Below, in pieces: positions 13,301 to 24,785 of a stretch of 64,000 nt of DNA. Position numbers and translations under genes: made by a program. The notes under the pieces were generated by a model. It was not told the DNA's origin and did no database searches. It saw only the letters and a program-made list of their open reading frames with translations. Origin of the DNA: Chamaea fasciata (Eukaryota > Chordata > Aves > Passeriformes > Sylviidae). Every line of letters begins with the position of its first letter. The first letter of the stretch is position 1. The stretch is from contig JARCOQ010000016.1 of the NCBI GenBank assembly GCA_029207755.1, positions 5,814,501 to 5,878,500 on the forward strand, read 5' to 3'.

Positions 13301-13360
13301 GAACTCTCCAGTGACTCGCTGCTTGAGCATGTCTTTGTTCACTCAGCTTTTCCCTCCAAA
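10350..13360. other. GC-rich unique sequence and purine-rich tract, no gene
   Basis: GC-richer DNA with several overlapping open frames on both strands, the longest being 11579-12316 minus and 12538-13194 minus. The translations are low-complexity Pro/Ser/Leu/Gly-rich sequence typical of GC-rich DNA read in the wrong sense, without domains. A purine-rich tract occupies about 11880-12110. No transposon recognised. Confidence 0.5.
11880..12110. repeat. Purine-rich (GA) strand-asymmetric tract
   Basis: The plus strand is strongly enriched in G and A with few pyrimidines, built of AAAGGG/GGAAA/GAAGG words without a fixed period. Such tracts can adopt triplex (H-DNA) structures. It also explains the Lys/Glu/Gly-rich open frames at 11790-12036. 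Confidence 0.5.
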
Positions 13361-13997
13361 AACGGATCCTGTTTTATAAGCTGTTAGAAGCCTGAAGATC
13401 CAACACTACACTAACATGTTGTTAGCCACAATTATCCCCTTTCTGACAAAGGATTCCTGATTAGGGCTGTTGCATATTCATCGGTAGACTTTGCCAAGCC
13501 TTGCTTTGTTTTTCAAGGTCGAGGATTGCATTTCTTTGGATTCAATTCCCAACCTAGACAGTAGATTACAAGGCAGGAGAGGAGGAGGCAGCTGAGGTTG
13601 CTGGAAGCGTTGAATCCTCCTGGTATTGCTCAAAACACTCACCAGTTGTGTGCCAGACTTGCCAGGCAAACCAGCCACCCTCCCAGGCTTCCTGGGCTTG
13701 TTTAGGTGAGCTGGGCAGCCTCAAAACTGAGCCTGGCTGCAGGTGTGACGTGCTAAGATCAGAGAGCAGGGGAACCCCTAAGATTCCCGGGTGTAAAGGG
13801 TGAGTGATGGGCGGAGATTTCAACCCAAAACACACTCCCAGCACCGAAGGCTTCATGAGGTGCAGTTCAACATCCTCCTTAAGGGACCAGTCCCATTGGC
13901 TACCATGCGAGAAGGGGGAAAAAGGGGCACTTAGACAGGATGGAATATCTCACAGAGGAACTTCAGCTGATCTCCCCTGATGATTCCGGCACTGAGG

Positions 13998-14012
13998 AAA
14001 AAAAAAAAAAAA
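13998..14012. repeat. Poly(A) run, 15 bp
   Basis: Uninterrupted A15 followed by purine-rich sequence. No retrocopy or polyadenylation signal is recognisable directly upstream. Confidence 0.8.
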
Positions 14013-14027
14013 GGAAGAAAGGGAAAA

Positions 14028-14215
14028 AATAATTACTTCTCAGCCTCTAACCTTTCCAGCAAGTGACTTTGTAATAAATAATCCACATGTCTCTCCAGTG
14101 CAATCCATCAGCAGGAGTGCCTAATTACTTTAGACTCACTTTGAAAACCCTTCCAGTGACACTTTCAGATAAATAAAAAATTAACATGGAACTAAAGCAG
14201 TAATCCAGAAAAAGT
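14028..14215. promoter_or_regulatory. AT-rich candidate regulatory block
   Basis: Contains the 9-mer TAATTACTT twice (14030 and 14122), together with ATAAATAATCC and AATTAACATGG words. Repeated homeodomain-type cores in AT-rich DNA between GC-richer flanks suggest a conserved non-coding element. Not testable from one sequence. Confidence 0.3.
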
Positions 14216-14810
14216 TTCTCCACTTCTCTCAGTTCTCTCCTAGTCTGGGCTGATGCCTGGAAGGCTCCATGCCCAGGGATATTTTCCCCTGTTGTGCTGA
14301 AAGGTGAGCGTGGGCTGCGGTTCACAGGAAATCAGCCATGGAGTGTCCATGGGGACACCCCACTTCAGATGTGCAGATGCTTGGAGAAAGGCCTGGAGAC
14401 AGAGTCAGTGCAGCTTCTGTATATGAAGACTTTTCTCCCTTAATCCTTTCCTCTGGAACTTTCTACTATTTGTTTCTAAGAGTGCATTTTGGAGGCAAGG
14501 GAGCTCCAGTTTCCTTCTTGGAGTTGTTCATTGATCCCCAGTCACGTTGTCTTCTGCATTTCCGCTTTCTTTCTCATTCCCAAGATTATAGCTGTGAGGA
14601 AAGGCACCTCTAGGCTTGCCTAAATTCTGGCTGAGATGGCTTTCACCCTTTGTGTGCCTCACCCAGCCCACCAAGGCTGAGGGACAACTGCTGTGTGATT
14701 TCTGCACTGATTCTGCATCTCGTGTCTTTGGCAGCTGAAGGTTGAAGCCTTCTAAGAAGACTTTGTCCAATATCTTCTTCCTCATCTTCAGACCCCACTT
14801 CTGCATTCTC

Positions 14811-14855
14811 TCTTCTCTTCTCTTCTCTTCTCTTCTCTTCTCTTCTCTTCTCTTC
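14811..14855. repeat. (TCTTC)9 pentanucleotide microsatellite
   Basis: Nine perfect tandem copies of TCTTC with a partial copy after them, set in a pyrimidine-rich region. It also makes a Glu/Arg/Lys repeat in a minus-strand open frame (14643-14882), which I regard as a by-product and not a protein. Confidence 0.95.
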
Positions 14856-14999
14856 TCTGTCTCTGCCTAGAGCCTTGGGCAATACCCAACAAGCATTCAG
14901 AAACTAAAAAACAAGCAAACCAAAAGAAACAAAATTAAATATCTGAGAAAAGCAGGCCCAGAACCAATAAGTTCTGATTTCACTGTAGGTTACTGCAGC

Positions 15000-15190
15000 C
15001 CAGGCAGTCATCTGTCAGGGGAAGAAGATGCTTAAAAAACCTCCACAGGAGAATTAATTAAACGAATTTCACTCTGCCAATTGTTTGTTATTTTTGCTGA
15101 CCTCACCAAGTGGATTAATATTTAATTAGCCTTTAGGAGAAGTGGAAAGCACTTATTAACCTGTTATGTCAATCTGTCAGGCCTGGGGTC
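15000..15190. promoter_or_regulatory. AT-rich candidate regulatory block flanked by TCTGTCAG
   Basis: Holds GAATTAATTAAACG near 15051, CCAATTGTTTGTTATT near 15078, TTTAATTAGCC near 15121 and a nuclear-receptor-like TGACCTCACC near 15108. The octamer TCTGTCAG, which contains a TGTCA core of the MEIS/TALE type, occurs at both edges (15011 and 15173). The mixture of motif classes is typical of developmental enhancers. The assignment is inference. Confidence 0.35.
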
Positions 15191-15199
15191 TCAGGACAG

Positions 15200-16560
15200 G
15201 CACTGTTACCATGAAACAATAGAAATATCAAGGTCTGTTTCTCTCCATCTCAGCTGTTTTCCCTGTTGGAAAGTGGCTTTTAGGGGGGAAGAGAGGGAGG
15301 GAACCCACTGTGCCTAGCTAAGGGGTCTCTAAAAGTGAGTGTCACAAATCTAGGTGTCTTTTAGAGGCCAGAGCAAGAGCTAAGGAAGCCATATGTGCTG
15401 TTCCAGGTGCAGGTGGGAAGCACATATGGATATATTATCCCCTTGGAGGTATTTTAGAACTCAGTCTAGATCTCATTTTGTGTGATGCTGGTGACTAGGG
15501 GGAAAGGTTTGGGCTTTCCTTCGTTTTTCTTGCTTAAAGCACTGCTTCCTTTATACTGTATTTACAGTTATCATAGTTCAAGAAGTGCTAAACTTGGTGT
15601 TGACACATCCTCATCAGTGGGGAGATGCAGTCAGGCACCACACGACACAGAGGCCTCGGGTGAGTCTCCATTAAAGAAAAGCTCTAAAACAGAAAACAGG
15701 ATGAACACAGATGGCAGAACAAGAAACCCATCCCCACTGGCAGCAAAGACCAGAAGGTTTCCGTCCAGCATCTGAGCTCACATAAAGCTGGTGAGTCCCA
15801 CCCCGGGATAACGACCACGTCTGCTTGTCACGGGGTCTGGGTCTGGCCCAAAAGAAATAAAACCTCAAGCACAATTAAACCCGGAGGAAACATCCTCAGC
15901 GAAACAGTTACATTAGTGCTGTGTACAGGTTAGTGAGGCTGGGAGGGGCTTGGAAGGAGATAATGGCTGAAGTGCTGAAGTGAATGGATATCTTTGGTGG
16001 AAATTCTCCCAGATGCTGGGCAGGGCCACAACCTGACATCTTCACTTACTGCTCAGAGAGGAGCCAAAGTGTCTTCTTCAAACCTGCCCAAATCCTGATG
16101 GCCCTGAGCATCACACACAGCTTCGACTTTGATCTGGTGAATCAAAACTAAACCTCAGGTTCGAATCACCCACTGGGTCCCAGTGTATTCAAAACCTCAC
16201 CAGAAAACCCAATCAGCATCCACACCCTGGATTTGCTGTCTAGCAAGGACACCAGAGAAATGCCAACCACCACAGGAGCCAACCTCCCCTCAGAGAGGCT
16301 TCAGCAGACAGCAAAAATGACAAACCATGAGCAGGACAATACGGGGTTGTTGGCAGTGGGCAGGGGCTCGTGCGTCCCCCTTCAGCATCACACAGCCTGC
16401 CAAGGGTCACACTCCCCTCCCTGCAATCTGTGCCAGCTCTCCCAAGCTCTGTCCGAGTCTGGCCGTGCCCTGCTTCATCCCCCAGGGCAGGGACAGGGGC
16501 AGGGACAGGGACACTGCCTGCCGAGCCCTCCTGCCTGGCCCGGGTGCCCTTACTGCCACT
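15200..16560. other. Unique non-coding sequence, no gene seen
   Basis: GC-moderate sequence without a recognisable transposon or gene. A short GGGACA/GGGGCA hexamer-type repeat occurs at about 16484-16513. Confidence 0.55.
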
Positions 16561-16569
16561 CGGTGACAG

Positions 16570-16760
16570 CCCTTATCATTTATTATTATTATTTTTTCAA
16601 AATTAAAATCCTCCTGAGCTTTATTAAATAGGGATGCTGATAGGTAATTAAATCGCAACTTAATTAAATCTGCCGGCTCAATCCAACCACGGCGTGCTGG
16701 CTACTCTGCAATCCCTGTGAGAGGTGCTGTCGGAGGAGGAGAGCACTGTGAATTAAACAG
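16570..16760. promoter_or_regulatory. AT-rich candidate regulatory block with twin TAATTAAAT
   Basis: TTATTATTATTATT at its left edge is followed by the 9-mer TAATTAAAT at 16645 and again at 16661, exactly 16 bp apart, and then by CpG-containing sequence (CTGCCGGCTC, CCACGGCGTGC). Paired homeodomain-type sites next to retained CpGs suggest regulatory DNA. Inference only. Confidence 0.33.
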
Positions 16761-19700
16761 CATCACGCCTGGCACTGCCACCTCCCTGCCAGGCCCAGTG
16801 GAAGGGGACCAAGGGGTTTCTCCACACATCCAGAAACCCGCTGCAACAGGGGGAGCTGGGCACCCACAGAGGACCTGACCTGCCTTTGTTGGAGCTTTTC
16901 AGGTAGAGGCTGATTCCTTCCAGTGTGGCAGGACCAAGCCAAGGCTCTGGAGGCAGGTGAGGGTTTATGCCTGCCTGCTCTGACGTGGCATGGTAGTGCT
17001 GAGCATGAAATGGTGGGCAGGTGGGGGAGGACTTTCCTTCCCCTGGTGTGCAGAACCTCTGTGGGGTGAAGGCCGTGGTGACAGTCTGGGATTGCAGAGA
17101 GCTTGCAAAGACAGGAATTTGGATGAGAGAAGGGCTCTGGCTGGGAGACCATTTCCCTGTGCTGGTTGTTCCTTCCGCACTTTGGGATAGAGCAGAAGGT
17201 GCTGTAGGATGCTGTGTGTATTGATGTTGAGCCAGGTGAATGCTCACTCCAAGGATCAGAGGACAAAAAATCCACTTGAGGAGGCTCCTGTGGTCTGCTG
17301 CTGTTGCTGATGGGTTTTGCAGATCCAGTCCTGCCCTGCAAATGCCAGCCCCAGCCCTGGCTCTGCTCCCCAGACTTTGCTTTCCCATCTCTCTGGCTCA
17401 GCTGCTCCAAACAAGGGGCCAAAGGCAGCGACATGGAAAAATAACCAGGCAGTCTTGCTAAATCATCAATCTGCTCATCCCAAGGAAAACAGACCTTGGA
17501 AAGAATTTCCCTTTCCTCTTTCCCCCCTTTCTCATTTCAACACAGGCTGAGCTTGCTGCCTTTCCCAAACCTCAGATGCTGTGGCTGCCTTTGCCCAGCC
17601 CTGGCAGGCGCCAGGCAGGGACAAGCATCTCCAAGGACAGGGGCTCTCTCTTCCCACACCATGGGCTCCTCTTTGAGGAGACACCACCTCACCTGACAGC
17701 AGAGTCCCCAGGGCTGAGAGACCTTGCTCTTCACACCTCAGTACCACTCGCCCTCCTTGCCAGACCCAGCCCTGTGCCCACCTCAGATGAGCCCTGCTGT
17801 ACCACACTGGTGGTTACTCCTTCACCCTGCCCACAGGCCAAAACAGCCACTCCTGCACACAGAGGATTTTTTTTTCCTCTCGTGCAGCTGTGGCCTCTTC
17901 AAAGTCCCAGCAAGACCTTTGATTTCTCCTTTGGATGTGGAGCCCCACAAAGGAACCATGCTTTTGGGGAAGGTCTCACAACTGCTGGGGTTTCCCCAGA
18001 TTTGTAGGATGCTTGCAAATGCTCCACGTTCTCCTGCAGTCCCCCAGGAGGTCATAGTAGAAAACCTTAAAAAAAGATAAATAAATAAAAAGAGCCTAAA
18101 TGGCAGCAACATCTAATGAAAGGCAAAACCCCAAAGAGATGGACAAACTACAGGGAGCCTATTCAAGGGCGACTTTCACACAATAATCTTGGGAGATCAA
18201 ATTCCTAATCTGCTTTCACCTCAGAGACAGAGGAAGGAAAGTCCTACTGGGATTAATGTTTAATGCTTGACTTGGCAGGTGATGGCCTGTGTTGGGATGC
18301 TTGGGTTCCTGCCCTGCCCTGAAAGGGACTGGGACCTGGGCTCAACCTGCATCCACCCCGGATATTGGGGATGACCCTACTCTCAGGCAAAGGTCACAGA
18401 GGGGTAGCCAAGTTCAGAATTCCCCACATCATTCCAAAGTGTTGTTCACTGGGGCTGCAATAACAGATGAGTTGTCCCATCTCTCTCTGTTGGGGCGTGT
18501 GAAACTTCAAACCTCCTAATTATTTTAGAGCCAGTGAGGTGAACTGCTGGAACATGGCTTTGGGCAGGGCAGTTGTGAGAAAAGGCAGCTCATTCCCACT
18601 GCTGGGCTTGCATTTCTGCTCCTGCTGGGGGCACCCGTGGCAGGGAACTGCTCTGTTGGCAGCCTCACCTCCTGTGCTCCCCACTGGGAAGAGACAGGGA
18701 TTGAAGGAGAAATGGGTCAGCTGCAGAGGGACACAGTGGGACAGAGCCTTTGAGACAAGAGAAGACCTTAATGAAGATAAAGACTTAGGCAGCCTCCAGG
18801 ACTCACAGCCCAGCAGCTATAAACCCTGAGTAACTCTGTGAAACAAGGGTCAAGTTAACAGGGCCATCTGTGGAGAAGGCTTTATTTTCCCTTCTCTGCT
18901 ACCAGTAGACTTTCTCCCTTGGGACTACACAGCCTTATTTTGGGGCTCTGCTTCGAAAGCTAGACATCCACACAATGTGGCCAGGTTTCCAAAAATATAT
19001 TACAAAGGTTCCCAAACCCTTAACTCTGGGGCAACAACTCACCTTCAAGTAATGAATGACCAGCAGGTTCTCAGAACAGAATTACTTTTTTTATTAGCAG
19101 CTGTATGTGACCTGATTTTAGCTTCTCCAGGAAAGCAATGGGAGGTACCAGAAGGTCTTCTCTGAGTAGGTGTCCTACTGTGCTCTGAAGGTCTGGGAGA
19201 CTCTGATGATGAACCTTCTTCTATCTCTTGAGAATAGATGTGTGCAGAGTAGCTCAGACCTCTTAGCAATAAGACAGAGAGGTTAGTTAATAGGCAGTAG
19301 ATGCTTTCTGAAGTTCACAGCCAAAACCTTCTGGAAAACAGGGTGGCCTAGTCACATTTTTGGAAACAAAAAGTTCTGATGTGTCATAATGTCACCATTA
19401 TCCTATTACATGAGACAAAATTTATTAAATCCTGATCCAAGAGTCTGGACAGTTAGGGTTTAGGTCCAGAAGAAAATCTACATTTTGCAGTGCAGCCCTT
19501 CTCTTCTCTGACAGATTGTTTGTTTTGTATTCTTTCATGTGTCCCAGGTGGTGCTGGGACATGTCAGACCACAGGGCAGATGGAAGTTATGGGACAAACC
19601 ACAGGTAATTTGGCAGGAGAACATTAAAAAGCAAGAGGAGGAAACTATAAATTCAGAGTGTAACCACCATAAAGTATTCCCTTAATTCCCAGCCAACCCC

Positions 19701-22700
19701 TTTAAAGCACAGATAGCTCTTTCCCCTACCCACAGGATGCCTTTCCCTCCCTGTAGGGTGTCATGTTATGGCTCAGACAACAGAGTACCATGGGAACAGT
19801 GACCCTGATGGGTTTCACATGTGTTTCAAGACCTGGTGGAGGCTTTGCCCTTTCCCATGCTGGACTTCCCTTCTGTGCAGTATCGAAGGTTTGTCCTCTC
19901 ATGGCCCTGCTTCATTTCTCCCTCAGCTGAAGAGCTTCATCTCACTCTTCTCACTGGTAAAGGTGAGCCATCTGCCTTTAGCAATGAGAATGTACCATAA
20001 CCCTGAGTTCTAAACAAGCTGTAAATCCCATGACAACGTACATGAATATTTATGAGGCTCCTTTCTGAGGAAGTATCACAGAAGAGCCATCAAAACTTTG
20101 CCTTGTCTCCTTCTTGTGTCTTCCAGGGCTGTGGACCCTGGAGAAGCTGTATGTTAGGCCGAGTTCTTTCAGAAAGTCATGACTGGAAGGGTCCAAACTT
20201 TACTACAAGTAGTTGATGGAATTGTTCCTTCCACTTAACTAGAGTTGAATTTCTTCCACCTAAAAAGCACTGAAAGTGTCTAAATCACATTTTTAAGACT
20301 CAGGAGTATAAACCCAAAATCTCATAGATTTTCCTTCCAAATTGATACCCTCACAAAGCCTTTTCCCCCCAGCTAGACCAATATCTTCCCATTTGCACTT
20401 TCTCTCCATTTACCTCCCTTCTGGTTATCTTTTAACCAAAGATCAGTGCCAGATTCTCATTCTTGGTCATGCTTTAAGGGCTGCTTTTGCCCTCTGAGGC
20501 GGAACAGGAAATACTCTGACGACTTCCATCTCATTTTAGCTGCCCACTTCCCTGTCCCATTCTGAGCCAAACCAGTAAAAGAGTGTTCTCCTGTCTTGGA
20601 GGCACATCTGCCTGGCCCTGTGACCATGGGGTCAAGAGCACAGCAACCAGTGGTTGGGAAATTAGCCATATTTCTTGTGAACTTCATAGTATGAAAATGA
20701 AAATGAGTTTCTGAGGGGAATTGATGGAAATCTGTTTGTAGTCTTGCTTCAAAAAGAAATGATAAGTAGCAACTTAAAAATGACACAAAAGAAACCGCAG
20801 TGGAATTAATTTTTAAAAGGCCCCTTTTTAAGAGAAATTTGAAAGATTTTTGCAAGAAAACACTCCACTGATCTGGCCATCTTATCTCACTTACTGAATA
20901 TGACTGGTGAGCCTTCCATTTCTGCTTCAGAGCCTATTTATCTCCACTGCTGCCCTTAAAGGCAAGCACCTCTGATGAGGATTTAGTTCTAGCGTACCAA
21001 TTGTTGAAGAGTAAAAATTCACATTCAAAGTTTTCTTGTGAATATATAGATGTTTTAAACCTAGTCATATAGCTGAGACAAGTTTTCTGACACCAAATAT
21101 TAGCTAATGTTAAAGAGCTGACCATGCACAGGGAACAGCAGAAGAATTTTAAAAAGTCAGGGAAGTCAGAAGTGGACTTTTTGAAAGCCAGAAACAGCTG
21201 GAGCCAAGCATGAAGGAGCAGAAAGATACTAGTGCAAGGAAAATGGAGTATAACACAAGAAATGGTGATGGGAAATAAGAAATGGGACTGTCAGACTACG
21301 GGGACGGTAAAGATAGAGAGAAAGGGAGTGAGATGAAATGGATGGAGTAGCCAGACTCAAGAAAACAAAGAGTAAATCTGGTACTTGTTATCTTTGGAAA
21401 GCAGCAAAGCATTTCCTCTCTGCAAATTTCTATTTTTGAATGTAAGCATGTTGCAGAAGAGTAAAAGAAGATGTAAGAGAAGACAGTATGTCGATGAGTG
21501 CTGCCAGTAAAGTGATGGAATGCTAGATGGATGTTCTCCACCTGGGAATTTCTAGGTCTTCAGGTTCCAAATTGTGTTGGGACCTTGTATCTCACCTTAG
21601 CTGGTGTGACCTGCAGCCATCAATGATTTTGCTGTTGTTGAGCCTCTAAACCAGCTGCTGGCAGCAGGGACTGCCCTGTGAGGGGAGCGCAATATCTCAC
21701 CGACCTTGAAAAAGTGCAGAGGCCTCCCTGCTGCTCATGTGCATGAAGCATGCTCCTTCTCCAACGCTGATCCCAAGGGAAACAGCCAGGAGGAGCTCTG
21801 GAAGGTCAGAATGCAATTAAAACCAGTGAGATTTTCTTAATGGGTGCATAAGAAAATGGCTCTGCCTCTTGGGTCATGCCTCTCCCACCCACTCCAACCA
21901 TCCCAGACTCACCCAAGTGTCCTCTCCATCCCTCTTGGTCCTCTTGTGGCCGTTCTGGTTCATAACATCAGCCCCTCTGATGTCCAGGTCCAGTGGCTGG
22001 GGGGACAGTTGGGTAAATGTGTAAGTCCTGAGGGGAGGGGATCTACACCTCCTGTTGCCCTTGCAATGAATTACCAGGGCTGTTAATGGGCTGGTGCCCC
22101 AGTGCCTCGTAAATCTTGTGACTGAGACCCAGCAGTGACGGGTGGCTTTGATCTGGACACGCTGCCCTGCCATGGACAGGAAGAGGAAGAAGTGATTTTT
22201 CATGGGTTACTACTCCTGTCTCCAAGTTTTCCACTCTGTTGAAACTTTGACAGTGCCTAATAATCCATCAGTGAGGCTTTCCTTGCTCTGCTTCCACTCC
22301 ATTACCACCTCTGTGTTCCCATTCAGCTTCTTTCACACGGACCCCGGAAAAGTTGGCTGTCTCCCACCATTCCAAAGCAGTTTGGAGGGTGGGAGAAAGG
22401 GCTTGGGTCACTCCACACACTTCCTCTGAGAACAGGAATCAAAAGGTGGATGCTGAGATGAAGGGAAAGAGTTGCGTCATGTCTACAAAGCTGGGAAGAA
22501 ACCCATTGGTGAAACCTTTAAAGGACTCAGAGGAAAAACAAAGCAAGGCTGGAATGTCACTTGGTGTGAGAGGGTTAGATCTCCTAGGGCTCATTTGAGA
22601 CACTCTAGAGATCTGCCATGATGGGAGAATAGGGGTTTTCTACTGGTCTCTTGTCAATCATCTTCCAGCCATGCCTGGTGTCTTGGATACTTAAAGATGT

Positions 22701-22860
22701 CTCAAGTAGTGCAATCCATTTGGGTACCTGAGCAGAGTCTTTTGTCACCTCCTTTTTTGCCAAGGGCCGCTGTTCAGATTTATTCTCTAGGCTCATCATT
22801 TCTCTTGACTGTCCTATCCTTCTCTCTCCTATAGATTAGACCGAGAGATCACATACATTC
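16760..22860. other. Unique non-coding sequence, no gene seen
   Basis: Overlapping frames on the minus strand (16753-17434) and plus strand (17240-18080) lie in GC-rich, pyrimidine-biased DNA and show no domain. From about 18.9 to 22.8 kb the DNA is mixed and mostly AT-moderate. No transposon, RNA gene or CpG island recognised. A purine-rich stretch lies at 21225-21480. Confidence 0.5.
21225..21480. repeat. Purine-rich strand-asymmetric tract
   Basis: The plus strand is dominated by A and G (GAAATGG, GAGAAAGGG, AAGAAAAC words) without a fixed period. Confidence 0.4.
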
Positions 22861-22899
22861 AATTTTGTGTGTTCTGCCCTCTGAATGGAACTGAATCCT

Positions 22900-23245
22900 C
22901 AGAACTGCACTGCTTTCTTAGACTAATGAATTCTTTGAGGGGAGTAAAAACCACCTTGGTAATAAATCCAGACTGTGAAGCCTTGATGTATCTGTTTTTC
23001 TGTTCGTCTCCACTGCTGCTAGACAGAATTAGCCGTCTCCTAATACAGAGTGCAGACTTGATACAACCTTGTTTAGCACAATTGGTTTGAATCCATTATA
23101 TTGACAATATCAATTTGTGTAATTCCTGCATTAGGATTTTGTACTAAACTGTATTTGAAAGGAGCTGTTGACCTTGATTAGCTCTTTAATTGTGGTTAAA
23201 ATCCAAAGTAATTCAGATATCAGCCTTGACTGTGGAAGGAAAGGG
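22900..23245. promoter_or_regulatory. AT-rich candidate regulatory block
   Basis: Contains GACTAATGAATTC near 22921, CCATTATATTGACAATATC near 23093 (a partly palindromic stretch), TTGATTAGC near 23174 and TTTAATTGTGG near 23186. Density of homeodomain/SOX-like words is above that of the flanks. Enhancer status is inference. Confidence 0.28.
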
Positions 23246-24500
23246 CCACGCCACGTGACAGTGCAGTCAATATCTGCCACGTTCCCCACGGACACATCTC
23301 CCCTGTTTTATGGGCTCTGGGTCTCACCACTTTCACACTGCATCCATTTGCCTCCACTTTGACCATACCCTTGGGGCTTCACCTCTCAAGAGTGTGTTGT
23401 AGGAGCAAGCACTCCAGGTCTCCTGGACACATTCCATCTGCATCATCCTTGTGGCTCACACCACCACTGCTTCTGCATGCAGGTGGGATTTTTTTTTCCT
23501 TCATTTTCCATCCTAAACAGGTCTGTAACAAGGCTGGGAATTACACAAGGGTTGCTCAGAAAGAGATAGGAAGGGGAAACCTAAATTTCGTTGGCAAGTA
23601 TAGCCTGACTCCCCTCGTGTTGTCTCAGCAGCAGAAGAAAAAGAAGAGCATGATTAATGCACATTAAGAAGTCCACACCTGCCTTTCAGAGCCCAGGTGC
23701 CTGCAGGGGATGTGGAATGGTGTTATGGACACCCTGGTGAAGGGATGGACAGGCCTGCTGGCACCAAGCTCTTACCAAAACTCAGCAGGAGCTGGGTGCC
23801 TCATTCTCTCAGGTCTGCAGGAGAAGATCAGCTGTGTGCCCCAAGGTCTGTCCTGGTGCAAGTATTCTGTGTGAAAAAATGCCAGGCAGGAGGAAAGGCC
23901 ATTTCCAGGACTCCCATGTGCTGAAAGGGAAAATGGATGGGATGAAGCCTGGAGGGGGGGAACCCTTTTAAGTCAATGAGGAATTCTGCCAGAAAACAGC
24001 AGAAGGAGCAGTTCAGCAGGAATTACAAGGAAGAAAAAAAATCTGGCAAGAGATACAGCCTGGAAGATGGAGCACTTCATTTTGGGCAAACTGAATGTTT
24101 CAATTAAAAATGACAGAGCTGCGATCCTTTAAGAGCAGTCAGAATTTATTAAATTTTTCATGAATGGAAGCAGCCCCGTATCCTGAAGACCTGACAAACT
24201 CTCTGCTCTTTGGAGATCATATGTTCTCCTGGATCTATGTCTTCCTGGCGTCAGATGGCACTGCCAGCCACGGATCAAAGGGGAAAAAAGCACAAAAAAA
24301 GCCCACCAGGCATCTTGTGCTGCATATGTGTGCAGAATAGAGTGTGCAGAGAGGAGATGCGTGCCTGGTGCTGCAGCAGAGAGGGGCAGGGATAGGATGG
24401 GATGGAAGAGCAAACTCACACTGGAGAACAGGACACAGAGACGAAAGAAGAGGCTATGAAGAAAACTAATATCAAGGAGAGGAGTTTGTGAAAGACAAGA
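23245..24500. other. Unique non-coding sequence, no gene seen
   Basis: Mixed-composition DNA with no transposon, RNA gene or plausible exon that I could support. It becomes purine-rich on the plus strand towards the right end. Confidence 0.5.
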
Positions 24501-24515
24501 GTAGAGCAGTGGAAG

Positions 24516-24552
24516 TGGAGGGAGGGAGGGAGGAGGAAGAGGGGGAGGGGGA
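24516..24552 (+). repeat. G-rich purine tract with quadruplex potential
   Basis: GGAGGGAGGGAGGGAGG followed by GGGGGAGGGGG gives at least four runs of three or more G separated by one or a few bases, which meets the usual G-quadruplex pattern on the plus strand. It ends a longer purine-rich stretch starting near 24360. Confidence 0.65.
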
Positions 24553-24599
24553 ATGTCCCCTCTGCGCCTGGGAAAAAGACAATAAAAGCTGCGGACTCT

Positions 24600-24785
24600 T
24601 GTCACGCAGGACAATCCCAGCACTATTTACTGTTTGCTCATTTAACCTGGTTAATTTTTAATAATGTTGAAATTTTCATTTTAATAATTTAGGTAAATTA
24701 TTTATTAAACCACAGGATAAAGGAATCATAGCAATTATGAATTGACAGTGTTACCTGAGGCTCATGAAAAGGTAAGGGGTTTTGC
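24600..24785. promoter_or_regulatory. AT-rich candidate regulatory block
   Basis: Rich in TTAATTTTTAATAATG, TTTTAATAATTTAGG and TTATTTATTAAACC words, directly right of the G-rich purine tract. Either a conserved element or plain AT-rich DNA; one sequence cannot separate the two. Confidence 0.22.

Noticed and set aside
14643..14882. Glu/Arg/Lys repeat protein on the minus strand
   Set aside because: It is the translation of the (TCTTC)9 microsatellite.
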